A stretch of 64,000 nt of DNA from Sinorhizobium kostiense. GTDB taxonomy: Bacteria > Pseudomonadota > Alphaproteobacteria > Rhizobiales > Rhizobiaceae. Position numbers and translations under genes: made by a program. The notes under the pieces are model-generated. The model made no database searches. It was not told the origin of the DNA and saw only the letters and a program-made list of their open reading frames with translations. Position 1 is the stretch's first letter. Each line of letters begins with the position of its first letter. The stretch is from assembly GCF_017874595.1 (NCBI RefSeq), contig NZ_JAGILA010000002.1, positions 806,001-870,000 on the forward strand. Reading direction: 5' to 3'. This document shows positions 45,835 through 54,637 of the stretch, in pieces.

Positions 45835-47232
45835 CTAGGCCCTTCTCGGCGCGCCGGCGCCCGGCTGGTTAGCCATTGCGGCCGCTTTCAGCGCGTTGGC
45901 AAGGTCGGTGAAAGCGTCGACTGCGGGTCGCTCGCCTGGCGTCTGTTTCAAGACATCGTAAATGACGGGGACCTGTTTGATCGCCATGTCGAGATCAGCG
46001 TCGCCGCCCGGCCGATAGCCGCCGATCAGTCTCAAATCCCGGGTCTCCTCGAACCGATGGACCAGCGACTTCAGCCGCGCCACGAGCTTTTCCTGATCAG
46101 GCGTCCAGGCCTTGCGTGCCAGGCGCGAGATCGAGGCAAGCGGGTTGATCGGCGGATAGCGCCCCTCCTCGGCAAGGCTCCGGTCGAGAACGATGTGTCC
46201 ATCGAGAATGCCGCGGGCGGAATCGGCAACAGGATCGTTGTGGTTGTCGCCATCGACCAGGATCGAGATGATGGCAGTGATCGTGCCGGTTCCTTCGGCG
46301 CCGGGCCCGGCCCGCTCGAGCAGCCGCGGCAATTCGGTGAAGACGGAAGCGGGATAGCCGCGCGCAATGGGCGGCTCGCCCGCGGCAGTCGCGACCTCGC
46401 GGATCGCATGGGCAAAACGCGTGACGCTGTCGACGATCAGCAGCACATTGTCGCCCTTGTCGCGGTAGTGCTCAGCGATCGTGACGGCCGTGAGCGGCGC
46501 CATTTTTCTCAGCATAGGGCTTTCGTCGCTCGTGGCGACGACGGCGACCGATTTGGCGAGATTGTCGCCGAGCGTGTCCTCGATGAACTCGCGCACCTCT
46601 CGGCCGCGCTCCCCGACAAGGGCGATCACGACTTTGTCGAAGGCGTCGGCGCGCGCGAGCATCGATAGCAGCGTCGACTTGCCGACGCCGGAGCCGGCGA
46701 AGATGCCCAAGCGCTGGCCGAGGCATAGCGGCGAGAAGATATCGATTGCCCTGACGCCGGTCCTGAACCCCTTTTCGACCCGCCTGCGGGTCATCGACGG
46801 CGGCGCGGTATTGGAGATCGAACGGCGCACATCCCCCTGCAACAGCGGCCCAAGACCGTCGATCGGCTCGGCTAGAGCATTGATCGTGCGGCCGCACCAA
46901 CCATCGGTCGGAGCGATGCGAAAGGCGCCCTTGCGGATGACGGTGTCGTGGATGCCGATCGGATCGCCGGGTTCTATCGGGCAGACGACGACCCGCTCAG
47001 GCTCGACGCGGACCACCTCGCCGAGATGGATGCCGGTCGCGCTTTTATGGGCGACGAATTCGCCAAGCCGCACATGGCGCGAAAGGCCGGTGACCGTGTA
47101 ATGCCCCGGCGAAATCGTCTGGACGTGACCTCCCGGCGCGATCGCAAACTCGGGATTGGCATAACGCGCGACGAGTCCGGCGAGTGCCGCCAGCGAAGTC
47201 GATGTTGCGATGGTAGAGCCTGGTCGTTCCAT
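45835..47232 (-). CDS. fliI: Flagellum-specific ATPase
   Basis: A 465-residue F1-beta-like ATPase energising flagellar export. Walker A AGSGVGKST is at residues 179-187, Walker B VLLIVDSVTRFAHA follows, and the type III export signature GYPASVFTELPRLLERAG is present. Start choice: ATG 47232 (MERPGSTIATS) or GTG 47253 (seven residues more) are both possible. It lies between flgF and the unknown membrane gene. Its FliH partner is not adjacent; a candidate is at 33620-34270. Confidence 0.95.
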   Translation of the reverse strand: MERPGSTIATSTSLAALAGLVARYANPEFAIAPGGHVQTISPGHYTVTGLSRHVRLGEFVAHKSATGIHLGEVVRVEPERVVVCPIEPGDPIGIHDTVIRKGAFRIAPTDGWCGRTINALAEPIDGLGPLLQGDVRRSISNTAPPSMTRRRVEKGFRTGVRAIDIFSPLCLGQRLGIFAGSGVGKSTLLSMLARADAFDKVVIALVGERGREVREFIEDTLGDNLAKSVAVVATSDESPMLRKMAPLTAVTIAEHYRDKGDNVLLIVDSVTRFAHAIREVATAAGEPPIARGYPASVFTELPRLLERAGPGAEGTGTITAIISILVDGDNHNDPVADSARGILDGHIVLDRSLAEEGRYPPINPLASISRLARKAWTPDQEKLVARLKSLVHRFEETRDLRLIGGYRPGGDADLDMAIKQVPVIYDVLKQTPGERPAVDAFTDLANALKAAAMANQPGAGAPRRA

Positions 47233-47276
47233 GCAGATTTCCGGCAGGGTCACGCCCCCGCAAATGGGTTCATTAA

Positions 47277-48002
47277 TCAGCGGCTGCCGCCTAGCGTTTT
47301 GATCGCCTCTTCGAGCGATCCTTCACTGTCACGCATCAGGGCGGTCACGTTGTCGAAGGCGCGCGTGATCATGATCAGCTGCGACATTTCCTGAACGGCG
47401 TTGACATTCGACTCCTCGAGGAAGCCCTGCATCACACCTGTCTCGAAGCGATCGACGACGGGCTCAGGCTGGGCGGCGGGCATCACGGCGCTGTTGTCAT
47501 AGCGCATGAAGCCCTTGCTGAAGTCGGCTTGGTAGAGACCGAGCGAGGCGACCTGAACCCCGTTCTGATGAATGACGCCATCGGCACCGACAGTGATGTC
47601 GCCGGCGCTGCCGTTCAGCTGGATCGGAGCGCCGCCGGCGTCAAGCACCGGATACCCCCTGATGGTGACGAGTTCGCCCGCCTCCGTCAGGGTGAAGCGG
47701 CCGTCCCGGGTCAGCGCCGGCCCTCCGGGCGTTTCGATAGAAAACCAGGCATCTCCCCTCACGGCGAAGTCGAGCGCAGAACCGGTCCGCGCCAGCGCAC
47801 CGTTGTCGGTGCTGAGATATTCGTCGCCACCAGACACGTAGGAAACCTTGGTGGGCTTGGTATCGCCGAGCACCTGGTTGAACTTCACTTCGGTGGCGCG
47901 AAATCCGACCGTGTTGGAATTGGCAATGTTGTCGGCAAGTGTGTTCAGACGCTTTTCAAGCGCCATTTGTGAAGAAAGCGCCACATAAAGACCGGTCTGC
48001 AC
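47277..48002 (-). CDS. flgF: Flagellar proximal/middle rod protein
   Basis: A 241-residue rod protein: MQTGLYVALSSQMALEKRLNTLADNIANSNTVGFRATEVKFNQVL at the N-terminus and EESNVNAVQEMSQLIMITRAFDNVTAL at the C-terminus. Length fits FlgF rather than FlgG. It begins one base after the stop of the DUF1217-type gene and precedes fliI. Confidence 0.94.
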   Translation of the reverse strand: MQTGLYVALSSQMALEKRLNTLADNIANSNTVGFRATEVKFNQVLGDTKPTKVSYVSGGDEYLSTDNGALARTGSALDFAVRGDAWFSIETPGGPALTRDGRFTLTEAGELVTIRGYPVLDAGGAPIQLNGSAGDITVGADGVIHQNGVQVASLGLYQADFSKGFMRYDNSAVMPAAQPEPVVDRFETGVMQGFLEESNVNAVQEMSQLIMITRAFDNVTALMRDSEGSLEEAIKTLGGSR

Positions 48003-48003
48003 C

Positions 48004-48783
48004 TCAGCGCCCTCCGAGTTTCAGGTTGTTGATGGAAAGAAGCAGGTCGGGGGAGATGCCGTAACCGCTTGAAGAACCGAAAATCGCCAGCGGATCGTAG
48101 CCGTCGGAGGGGTTTTTGATCTCCCAGAGCGCGGTGAAACGATCGAGGAATGCGGAGAGCTTGGCAGGATCCTTGAGGTCATCGAGCTCGATCGCGTCCT
48201 CCAGGGTCTTCGCCTGGCGGTCTATGTCGGCGGCAGCGAATTCATCAGGCAGTTGCAAAATGGTTCGAACAACCTGCGCCAAGGCTTCGTCGGCGAGAAT
48301 CTCGTATGCGTTTGTAATCGTCGGCGCCATGCGCTGAAAATAAAGCGCCAGTCTTACCCCGGTGTTTTCCTCACCGGCACTCTCCTCAAGAGTCTGGCGC
48401 GTGTATTTGTCGGCAACGCCCCTCTGGGCGCGGTCGAAGGCCGTGGCCGTTTCGCCATGCCGGGCGAAATTCAGCGATTCGACCAGGGCCTTGTAACGAT
48501 TGTCCGAAAGCTTGTTGGCGAAGGCATCTTCACTGTCGATGCCTTCGGTCAGAGCCTTGCGCATGAACGCCTTGGCGTAGGCCATGTCCTCAAGGCCGTG
48601 TGCCTTCATCGCGTAGTTATAAAGCCGGGTGTCGGCGAAAAACTCGTCGATGGTTTTGATGCTGCCGATCTTCGACAGATAGTATTCCGTCTCACGCGCA
48701 ACGTCCGGCTGCTCCGAGACGCGCTGAAGCGACTTCGTGAGGTCGGCAGCGATCAGCTTATAGCTCGTATAGGTGGTGGTCAC
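48004..48783 (-). CDS. DUF1217-type flagellar-cluster protein of unknown function
   Basis: A 259-residue soluble, mostly helical protein starting at GTG 48783 (VTTTYTSYKLIAADLTKSLQRVSEQPDV). Characteristic segments are YNYAMKAHGLEDMAYAKAFMRKALTEG, DAFANKLSDNRYKAL and LTALWEI-like FTALWEIKNP. It is conserved in rhizobial flagellar loci (S. meliloti orf22 position) as the first gene before flgF, and its expression is presumably flagellar. No export signal is evident. A hook- or rod-associated role is speculative. Confidence 0.8.
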   Translation of the reverse strand: MTTTYTSYKLIAADLTKSLQRVSEQPDVARETEYYLSKIGSIKTIDEFFADTRLYNYAMKAHGLEDMAYAKAFMRKALTEGIDSEDAFANKLSDNRYKALVESLNFARHGETATAFDRAQRGVADKYTRQTLEESAGEENTGVRLALYFQRMAPTITNAYEILADEALAQVVRTILQLPDEFAAADIDRQAKTLEDAIELDDLKDPAKLSAFLDRFTALWEIKNPSDGYDPLAIFGSSSGYGISPDLLLSINNLKLGGR

Positions 48784-49060
48784 GTTTTCGCCCTGCCCGA
48801 TAACCAGTGGGATCCCTGCGGTTTTCCCGTGGCATCCCGCGCTGCCTGCACCGCCGTGTGCCCTCAACGAGGCACGAGAGACGCTGTAAGCCGATGCGTG
48901 GAGCCGGGGCACAACTCGGCCCGGCCTTGACGAAGATCCTGACCTGACTTGCTTGTGCGAACCTGTTCCGGAGTGCCGTTTCGACCGGATTTCACGGCCA
49001 GCCTCACGCAAGGAAGAAGCCCTATTCCATCAGGGGAAACGATCGCGGCAGGTATCGACA
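48784..49060. promoter_or_regulatory. Divergent promoter region between the flgF and motA units
   Basis: A gap of 277 GC-rich bases from which two flagellar operons are read in opposite directions, so it must carry two promoters. In the known hierarchy both belong to the Rem-dependent class. I see no GTTAAC element here, unlike upstream of rem and the flagellins, and cannot place the boxes. Confidence 0.5.
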
Positions 49061-49936
49061 ATGAACATCATAATCGGGCTCCTAGTGACTTTCGGCTGCA
49101 TTCTCGGCGGATACGTCGCGATGGGCGGCCATCTGGAGGTCCTCAATCAGCCGTTCGAACTGATGATCATCGGCGGTGCGGGTATCGGCGGCTTCATCAT
49201 GGCCAACTCGATGAAGGTGGTCAAAGATACGGGCAAGGCGCTCGGCGAAGCCTTCAGGCACAAGGTACCCAAGGAGCGTCACTACCTCGACACGCTGGGC
49301 GTCCTCTACAGCCTGATGCGCGATCTCAGGACCAAGTCACGCAACGAGATCGAAAGTCACATCGACAATCCGGAAGAGTCCTCGATCTTCCAGTCCGCCC
49401 CCACCGTTCTGCAAAACAAGGAGCTGACTGCTTTCATCTGCGATTACGTGCGGTTGATCATCATTGGCAACGCACGAGCACACGAAATCGAAGCACTGAT
49501 GGATGAGGAGATCCAGACGATCACCCACGACAAGATGAAGTGCTATCACGCGCTGACGATCATGAGCGACGCCCTGCCCGCCATCGGGATCGTCGCCGCA
49601 GTGCTCGGCGTCATCAAGGCAATGGGCGCGATCAACGAGGCGCCGGAAGTGCTGGGTGCGAAGATCGCCGCCGCTCTCGTCGGAACGCTGCTTGGCGTGT
49701 TCCTCTCCTATTCGGTCGTCGCACCGCTCGTATCGAACATCAAATCCGTTCGCGAAAAACAGAACCGGCTCTACGTCATCGTGAAGCAGACATTGCTTGC
49801 CTACATGAATGGGTCCGTCCCGCAGGTCGCGCTCGAATATGGACGCAAGACGATCTCCGCCTATGAGCGCCCGTCGATCGATGCGGTGGAGCAGGAGATG
49901 ATGAACCCGGGCGGCGGCGACAGCAAGGCGGCTTAA
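49061..49936 (+). CDS. motA: Flagellar motor stator protein MotA
   Basis: A 291-residue proton-channel subunit. It begins [23 protein letters not shown] and contains [34 protein letters not shown] and [18 protein letters not shown]: four membrane segments with a large cytoplasmic loop that contacts FliG. ATG 49061 gives the normal length. It heads motA-fliM-fliN-fliG-flhB, separate from motB-motC, which is the rhizobial arrangement. Confidence 0.95.
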   Translation: MNIIIGLLVTFGCILGGYVAMGGHLEVLNQPFELMIIGGAGIGGFIMANSMKVVKDTGKALGEAFRHKVPKERHYLDTLGVLYSLMRDLRTKSRNEIESHIDNPEESSIFQSAPTVLQNKELTAFICDYVRLIIIGNARAHEIEALMDEEIQTITHDKMKCYHALTIMSDALPAIGIVAAVLGVIKAMGAINEAPEVLGAKIAAALVGTLLGVFLSYSVVAPLVSNIKSVREKQNRLYVIVKQTLLAYMNGSVPQVALEYGRKTISAYERPSIDAVEQEMMNPGGGDSKAA

Positions 49937-49939
49937 ACC

Positions 49940-50887
49940 ATGAATCCGAGCACTGAATCGAACATCCATCCCTTCGACAAGAGGCTGCTTGCGCGCATGA
50001 TCGGTGCGCTCGGCGACGACAAGGCCATCGGCCGCACGGCTCTGGAGCTTGGTCAGGTGTTCGGCGAGCTGCTGCCGGACCTTCTCAGGGCCGAGACCGG
50101 GTACGACATCGCGATTGGATATGCGGGTTTCAAGACGGGACTGCGGAACGACCTGATCGAAGAACTCGGCAGCGGATACCTGCTCAGCGATGCTTCGCTG
50201 CGCAACTGGTGCCCGGACTTCCAGATCGGCTGCGACAGTCCCGCCCTCGTTGCCCTCGTCGAGGCCCAGCTCGGCGCCGAACCGGCGAGCATCGAGGAGC
50301 CCGAGCCAAGGGCTCTGTCGAAGATCGAAATCGACGTGGCATTGCCGGTGTTCGAGAAGATCGCCGAGGTTCTGCGCGCGGCGGTGAACGCACCGGGCGA
50401 CTACGAGCCTGTCGTTGGCAGGCCGCACAACAGCGAGGAGCGTCCGCGGCCGGACGCTCAGATCGCCGATGTCTACGCAGCCTGCGTCGAGATGACGATC
50501 GGCCTTGGGCCGGTACTTTCCACCTTCTGCATGATCATTCCGCAAAGCGCCCTGCTCAAGACCCAGGTCATGCTCCCCGGCAGTGCCCGGCAGAGCATGA
50601 ACGCGAAGTCGGTATGGACGGAGCAACTCGAGGAGCAGGTTCGCCGTTCAGCAGTAACGCTCGAGGCTCGCATCCGGCTGGAAAGCCTGACGCTTGACAC
50701 GATCAGCCGTCTGCAGCCGGGAGAGGTGATCCCCTTCCACGACAGCGACGACGTCCGGGTCGAGGTGAACGCCAATGGGCGCGAGCTCTATGTCTGCGAG
50801 TTCGGCCGTTCCGGCGCCAGATACACGGTCCGCGTCAAGGACACCCACGGATCCGAACAAGATATCCTCCGCCATATCATGAGTTAA
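49940..50887 (+). CDS. fliM: Flagellar switch protein FliM
   Basis: A 315-residue C-ring protein. The middle domain (about residues 40-220) and the C-terminal SpoA-like domain (PGEVIPFHDSDDVRVEVNANGRELYVCEFGRSGARYTVRV) are recognisable. The N-terminus, MNPSTESNIHPFDKRLLARMIG, lacks the usual LSQxEIDxLL motif that binds CheY-P in enterics. That fits a unidirectional, speed-modulated motor in which CheY2 contacts differ. It starts three bases after motA. Confidence 0.88.
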   Translation: MNPSTESNIHPFDKRLLARMIGALGDDKAIGRTALELGQVFGELLPDLLRAETGYDIAIGYAGFKTGLRNDLIEELGSGYLLSDASLRNWCPDFQIGCDSPALVALVEAQLGAEPASIEEPEPRALSKIEIDVALPVFEKIAEVLRAAVNAPGDYEPVVGRPHNSEERPRPDAQIADVYAACVEMTIGLGPVLSTFCMIIPQSALLKTQVMLPGSARQSMNAKSVWTEQLEEQVRRSAVTLEARIRLESLTLDTISRLQPGEVIPFHDSDDVRVEVNANGRELYVCEFGRSGARYTVRVKDTHGSEQDILRHIMS

Positions 50888-50944
50888 ACCGTCGCCTCGC
50901 CCCGCAGAATGCCTGAGGCAAGCTTCAACTGGAATGATCCGAAC

Positions 50945-51523
50945 ATGGCACGAAAAAAAGCAACATCCATCGACGAACAGGCCTTTACGGAGGACGCCGA
51001 ACTCGACCAGGCGATCGACGACCTGCGGGGTGTCCTGAAGAAGGACAATGACGCAGCAGATTTCGGCGCGGACTTCGCCGCTCCCGCACCGGTCTCCGAC
51101 TTCGACAGCGAGTTCGGCACTGGCGATGATGCGGGATTTGGCGGGGATTTCGCCGGTGGAGGCTTCGGCGGCGCCTTCGGCCATGCCGGCGTGACTGGAG
51201 ACCTCGAACTCGACACCGGGTTTGGCGGCAGCGATTTCGACGCTGCCCAGACTGCGCCGGGAACGGGCATGGCCGCCAATATGGATTTGATCATGGACAT
51301 ACCGATCGATGTCCAGATCGTGCTCGGCACCAGCCGCATGCAGGTCTCCAGTCTCATGGGCTTGACCGAGGGAGCGACAATCGCGCTCGAGCGCAAGATC
51401 GGCGAGCCGGTCGAAATCATGGTCAATGGCCGTATCATCGGCCGTGGTGAAATTACCATGCTCGAAGGGGATGTGACCCGCTTCGGCGTCAAGCTCATCG
51501 AGATCAAGAGCAGCAAGAATTAA
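50945..51523 (+). CDS. fliN: Flagellar switch protein FliN
   Basis: A 192-residue protein from ATG 50945 (an ATG at 50909 would add 12 residues). The C-terminal SpoA domain is clear: [58 protein letters not shown]. The first about 110 residues are an acidic, Phe/Gly/Asp-rich low-complexity arm, much longer than in enteric FliN. FliN forms the base of the C-ring and binds FliH. Between fliM and fliG. Confidence 0.92.
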   Translation: MARKKATSIDEQAFTEDAELDQAIDDLRGVLKKDNDAADFGADFAAPAPVSDFDSEFGTGDDAGFGGDFAGGGFGGAFGHAGVTGDLELDTGFGGSDFDAAQTAPGTGMAANMDLIMDIPIDVQIVLGTSRMQVSSLMGLTEGATIALERKIGEPVEIMVNGRIIGRGEITMLEGDVTRFGVKLIEIKSSKN

Positions 51524-51552
51524 AGCCCGATGTCGGGGCGAAGGATGAATCC

Positions 51553-52584
51553 ATGATGGATTTCGAAAATTTCGATGGACAGGCAATCGCAAGCCCGCTG
51601 AGCCAGACGGAGAAAGCCGCTGCCGTTCTTCTCGCGATGGGCAAGTCCGTGGCCGGAAAGCTGTTGAAATTCTTCACCCAAAGCGAGTTGCAGGCGATCA
51701 TCGCCGCTGCGCAGTCGCTGCGGGCCATCCCGCCCCATGAGCTCGAGTCGCTGGTCAACGAATTCGAAGATCTCTTCACCGAAGGCGCGGGCCTGATGGA
51801 TAACGCCAAGGCCATGGAAAGCATCCTGGAAGAAGGGCTGACACCGGACGAGGTCGACGGCCTGCTCGGCCGCCGGGCGACCTTCCAGTCCTACGAAGCG
51901 AGCATTTGGGATCGGCTGCAGGATTGCGACCCGGTCGTCGTTGCCGAGTCGCTTGCCAAAGAGCATCCCCAGACCATCGCTTATGTTCTGTCGATGATGC
52001 CATCGAACTTCGGCGCCAAGGTCCTGATCAGGCTGTCTGACAGGCAGCGCCCCGACATCCTCAAACGTGCCGTCAACATCAAGAATGTCAGCCCCAAGGC
52101 GGCGGGCATCATTGAAGAGCGCGTCATCGAGATGATCGAGGAGATGGAGGCGGAACGCAATGCGCCCGGACCGGCAAAGATCGCCGAGGTGATGAACGAG
52201 CTCGAGAAGAAGCAAGTGGACTCCTTGCTCGCTTCGCTGGAAACTCTCAGCACCGATTCCGCCAAGAAGGTACGGCCGAAGATCTTCCTGTTCGACGATA
52301 TCCTGTACATGCCGCAGAGAAGCCGCGTCCAGCTTTTCAACGACGTCTCGACCGATGTCATCACGATGGCGCTCAGGGGCTCCGGCCCGGAACTGCGCGA
52401 ATCGATTCTCGCCTCGATCGGCGCCCGGCAGCGGCGGATGATCGAAGCGGACCTTGCTGCCGGCGATGGCGGCATCAATCCCCGCGACATCGCTATCGCC
52501 AGACGTTCGATTGCCCAGGAAGCGATCCGCCTCGCCGCAAGCGGGCAGCTGGAACTCAAGGAGAAGGAAGCCGAGGCCGCGTAA
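51553..52584 (+). CDS. fliG: Flagellar switch protein FliG
   Basis: A 343-residue torque protein. The N-terminal domain binds FliF; the middle domain carries the EHPQTIAYVLSMMP motif; the C-terminal domain has the charged torque helix VITMALRGSGPELRESILASIGARQRRMIEADLA. ATG 51553 or 51556, with AAGGATG just upstream. It lies fourth in the motA operon. A 346-base gap with a RIME-like repeat follows before flhB. Confidence 0.95.
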   Translation: MMDFENFDGQAIASPLSQTEKAAAVLLAMGKSVAGKLLKFFTQSELQAIIAAAQSLRAIPPHELESLVNEFEDLFTEGAGLMDNAKAMESILEEGLTPDEVDGLLGRRATFQSYEASIWDRLQDCDPVVVAESLAKEHPQTIAYVLSMMPSNFGAKVLIRLSDRQRPDILKRAVNIKNVSPKAAGIIEERVIEMIEEMEAERNAPGPAKIAEVMNELEKKQVDSLLASLETLSTDSAKKVRPKIFLFDDILYMPQRSRVQLFNDVSTDVITMALRGSGPELRESILASIGARQRRMIEADLAAGDGGINPRDIAIARRSIAQEAIRLAASGQLELKEKEAEAA

Positions 52585-52930
52585 GGTTGACCTTCCGCGG
52601 CCCGCCGCCCGCCCATCGATCGAAATCAGACGAATCCTGTTGAGCTGGTCGCCTTGCAGGCGGCCGGCTCTTGCGTCGAGCGCGCGCAAGGTCCACCAAG
52701 GAATTGGGGTCGCGTCGGCTTGGCTGATCGATCCTGCAGCGCCGCGCGCCTTATCGGCCGCGCAAAGGTCGCTGTAGCACTTTGGATTGCTGCATGTCTT
52801 TGTCCTTAAATCGAGGGCGATTCAAGGAGACATCCAGTGACGGGGCGGTGAAGCGTGGCACGAGCGGGGACATGCCCACTTACCTGCTTCATCCCGCACG
52901 GCCCGAGAGCGATGGGGAGCGATCGGCGGT
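52585..52930. other. fliG-flhB intergenic gap
   Basis: A gap of 346 bases inside an otherwise compact operon. The central third (52734-52837) is a RIME-like repeat; the flanks have no credible reading frame. A separate flhB promoter could lie in 52840-52930, but I cannot identify one. Confidence 0.5.
52734..52837. repeat. RIME-like intergenic mosaic element, copy 2
   Basis: The same two-palindrome structure and orientation as the element at 16441-16545: outer arms around CAGCG...CGCTG with inner GCGCG(G/T)C arms, then CTGCAT...CAT(C)CAG with inner TTAAATCG/CGATTCAA. It differs from copy 1 at scattered bases, with compensating changes in the first stem. It lies within the fliG-flhB gap. Confidence 0.8.
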
Positions 52931-54013
52931 ATGTCGGACGATCAGGACAAGGACAGCAAAACCGAGGCGCCATCGGAAAAGAAGCTATCCGATGCCGCCG
53001 ACAAGGGAAACGTGCCCTTTTCCCGTGAAGTCACCGGCTTTGCCTCGACGCTGGCAATCTACATCTTCATCGTCTTCTTCCTGGCGAACGGCGTGGCCAG
53101 CACGGCCGAGGCGCTCAAGGACATTTTCGAGCAGCCGGAAGCCTGGCGTCTCGGAACGGCAACCGATGCGGTGGGGCTGATTTCCCACGTGGTCCTCAAA
53201 TCGGCGGCGCTGGTCGTTCCGATATTCGTCCTCCTCATCGTCTTCGGAGTTGGCTCATCGATCTTTCAGAACCTGCCGCGCCCTGTGCTCGACCGGGTCA
53301 TGCCGAAGATGAACCGCGTATCGCCGGTAGCGGGTTTCAAGCGCATCTATGGCCTTCCGGGGCTGGTGGAATTCGGCAAGTCGCTGTTCAAGATCATCAT
53401 CGTATCGCTCATCGTCGTGCTCGTTCTGTGGAACGACTATTTTGCGACGCTCGATCTCATGTTTTCCGATCCGATGACGATTTTCACGACAATGACCTCC
53501 GATCTCAAGCAGATCATGACCGTCGTGCTCCTGGCGACCGCGGTTCTGGCGATCGTAGATCTCTTCTGGACCCGACATCATTGGTACACGCAATTGAAGA
53601 TGACGAAGCAGGAGGTGAAGGAGGAACTGAAGCAGTCGCAAGGCGATCCGATCATCAAGTCGCGGCTGCGCTCCATTCAGCGCGACCGCGCCCGCAAGCG
53701 CATGATCGGGTCCGTGCCCCGCGCCACACTCGTGATCGCCAATCCGACGCATTATGCGGTTGCGCTGCGCTATGTGCGCGAGGAGAACGACGCCCCAGTC
53801 GTCGTCGCCAAGGGGCAGGACCTCGTGGCGCTGAAGATCCGCGAGATTGCCGAGAAGAACGGCATCCCCGTATTCGAGGATCCGCCGCTCGCCCGCTCCA
53901 TGTTTGCACAAGTCTCGGTGGATACTGTGATTCCACCGGTGTTTTACAAGGCGGTCGCCGAGCTCATTCACCGGGTCTACGCAGCTCAGCCGCAACAAAG
54001 ACGGGTGACATAA
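52931..54013 (+). CDS. flhB: Flagellar export switch protein
   Basis: A 360-residue protein. The hydrophilic N-terminus ([33 protein letters not shown]) is typical; four membrane segments follow to about residue 210, then the cytoplasmic domain with the self-cleavage motif N271-P272-T273-H274 ([15 protein letters not shown]). Cleavage between Asn and Pro is needed for the FliK-triggered switch to filament export. It is followed two bases later by a small unknown gene. Confidence 0.96.
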   Translation: MSDDQDKDSKTEAPSEKKLSDAADKGNVPFSREVTGFASTLAIYIFIVFFLANGVASTAEALKDIFEQPEAWRLGTATDAVGLISHVVLKSAALVVPIFVLLIVFGVGSSIFQNLPRPVLDRVMPKMNRVSPVAGFKRIYGLPGLVEFGKSLFKIIIVSLIVVLVLWNDYFATLDLMFSDPMTIFTTMTSDLKQIMTVVLLATAVLAIVDLFWTRHHWYTQLKMTKQEVKEELKQSQGDPIIKSRLRSIQRDRARKRMIGSVPRATLVIANPTHYAVALRYVREENDAPVVVAKGQDLVALKIREIAEKNGIPVFEDPPLARSMFAQVSVDTVIPPVFYKAVAELIHRVYAAQPQQRRVT

Positions 54014-54015
54014 TC

Positions 54016-54456
54016 TTGAAAAAGAACGAATTCTCCGAAGAACGCGAAAAGATAGTGGCAGAGGCGATCCGTCCGGTGGCAACGGAACTGCGCCTGATCG
54101 ACGCTGCGGATTTCATCGCCCTTCTGCGGTTTGAATCCTATGCGAGCCTCGCCGACCTCGTGGAATCGGCGGCGGAACTCTATTTCCTTCCCGGAACCGT
54201 GAATTTCGGCCTCGGCGGCAACTATAGCCTCGACTGGAACAGTTTGCCCGAGATCGTCCTCGACCTCGAACTGAAGCCGCGCGGCGTAACCGTCTATGCA
54301 CGCCTCGTGCTTGCCGGGGAGACGGCCGGGCTGGAGATCAGCCACATCAATTTCCAGCAGCCTTCGAAAGATCCAGACGAGAATACTGCCTTTCTTGCGA
54401 AGAGCCTGGAAGAGGCGAAATTCGCCAAATCCTACCCGCTGCCGCTCGCAAGCTGA
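54016..54456 (+). CDS. Conserved protein of unknown function downstream of flhB
   Basis: A 146-residue soluble protein read from TTG 54016, two bases after the flhB stop. There is no nearer in-frame ATG before conserved-looking sequence begins (KKNEFSEEREKIVAEAIRPVATEL). An N-terminal helical part is followed by an aromatic/Gly segment (AELYFLPGTVNFGLGGNYSLDWNSLPEIVLDLELKPRG) and a beta-rich end. There is no membrane segment or export signal. Last gene of the motA operon, so expressed with switch and export components; function unknown. Confidence 0.7.
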   Translation: MKKNEFSEEREKIVAEAIRPVATELRLIDAADFIALLRFESYASLADLVESAAELYFLPGTVNFGLGGNYSLDWNSLPEIVLDLELKPRGVTVYARLVLAGETAGLEISHINFQQPSKDPDENTAFLAKSLEEAKFAKSYPLPLAS

Positions 54457-54583
54457 GCGACGCTTCATCGCCCTCATCGGGCCCGCCGGCCACCTTCTTC
54501 GCGCTCGCAGGGCGAGGGACTTACGCTGCCGCTTGCCTTTCCTCGATCTTTCGGAAGGACTGAGTTGCCGCAAGTCACCTTCG

Positions 54584-54637
54584 CCCCGCCTGCGGGGAGA
54601 AGTCGCCGCGATCCCTAAGAAGGCCCTCAGAGAGGGC
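54584..54637. terminator. Two hairpins between the convergent motA operon and visR
   Basis: A CCCCGC/GCGGGG hairpin at 54584-54597 and a GCCCTC/GAGGGC hairpin at 54623-54637 that touches the visR stop codon. Between convergent transcripts they probably end or protect both mRNAs. Neither has a long T-tract. Confidence 0.4.

Noticed and set aside
49337-50626. 429-residue minus-strand open frame over motA/fliM
   Set aside because: Shadow frame spanning two genes that have well-conserved products.
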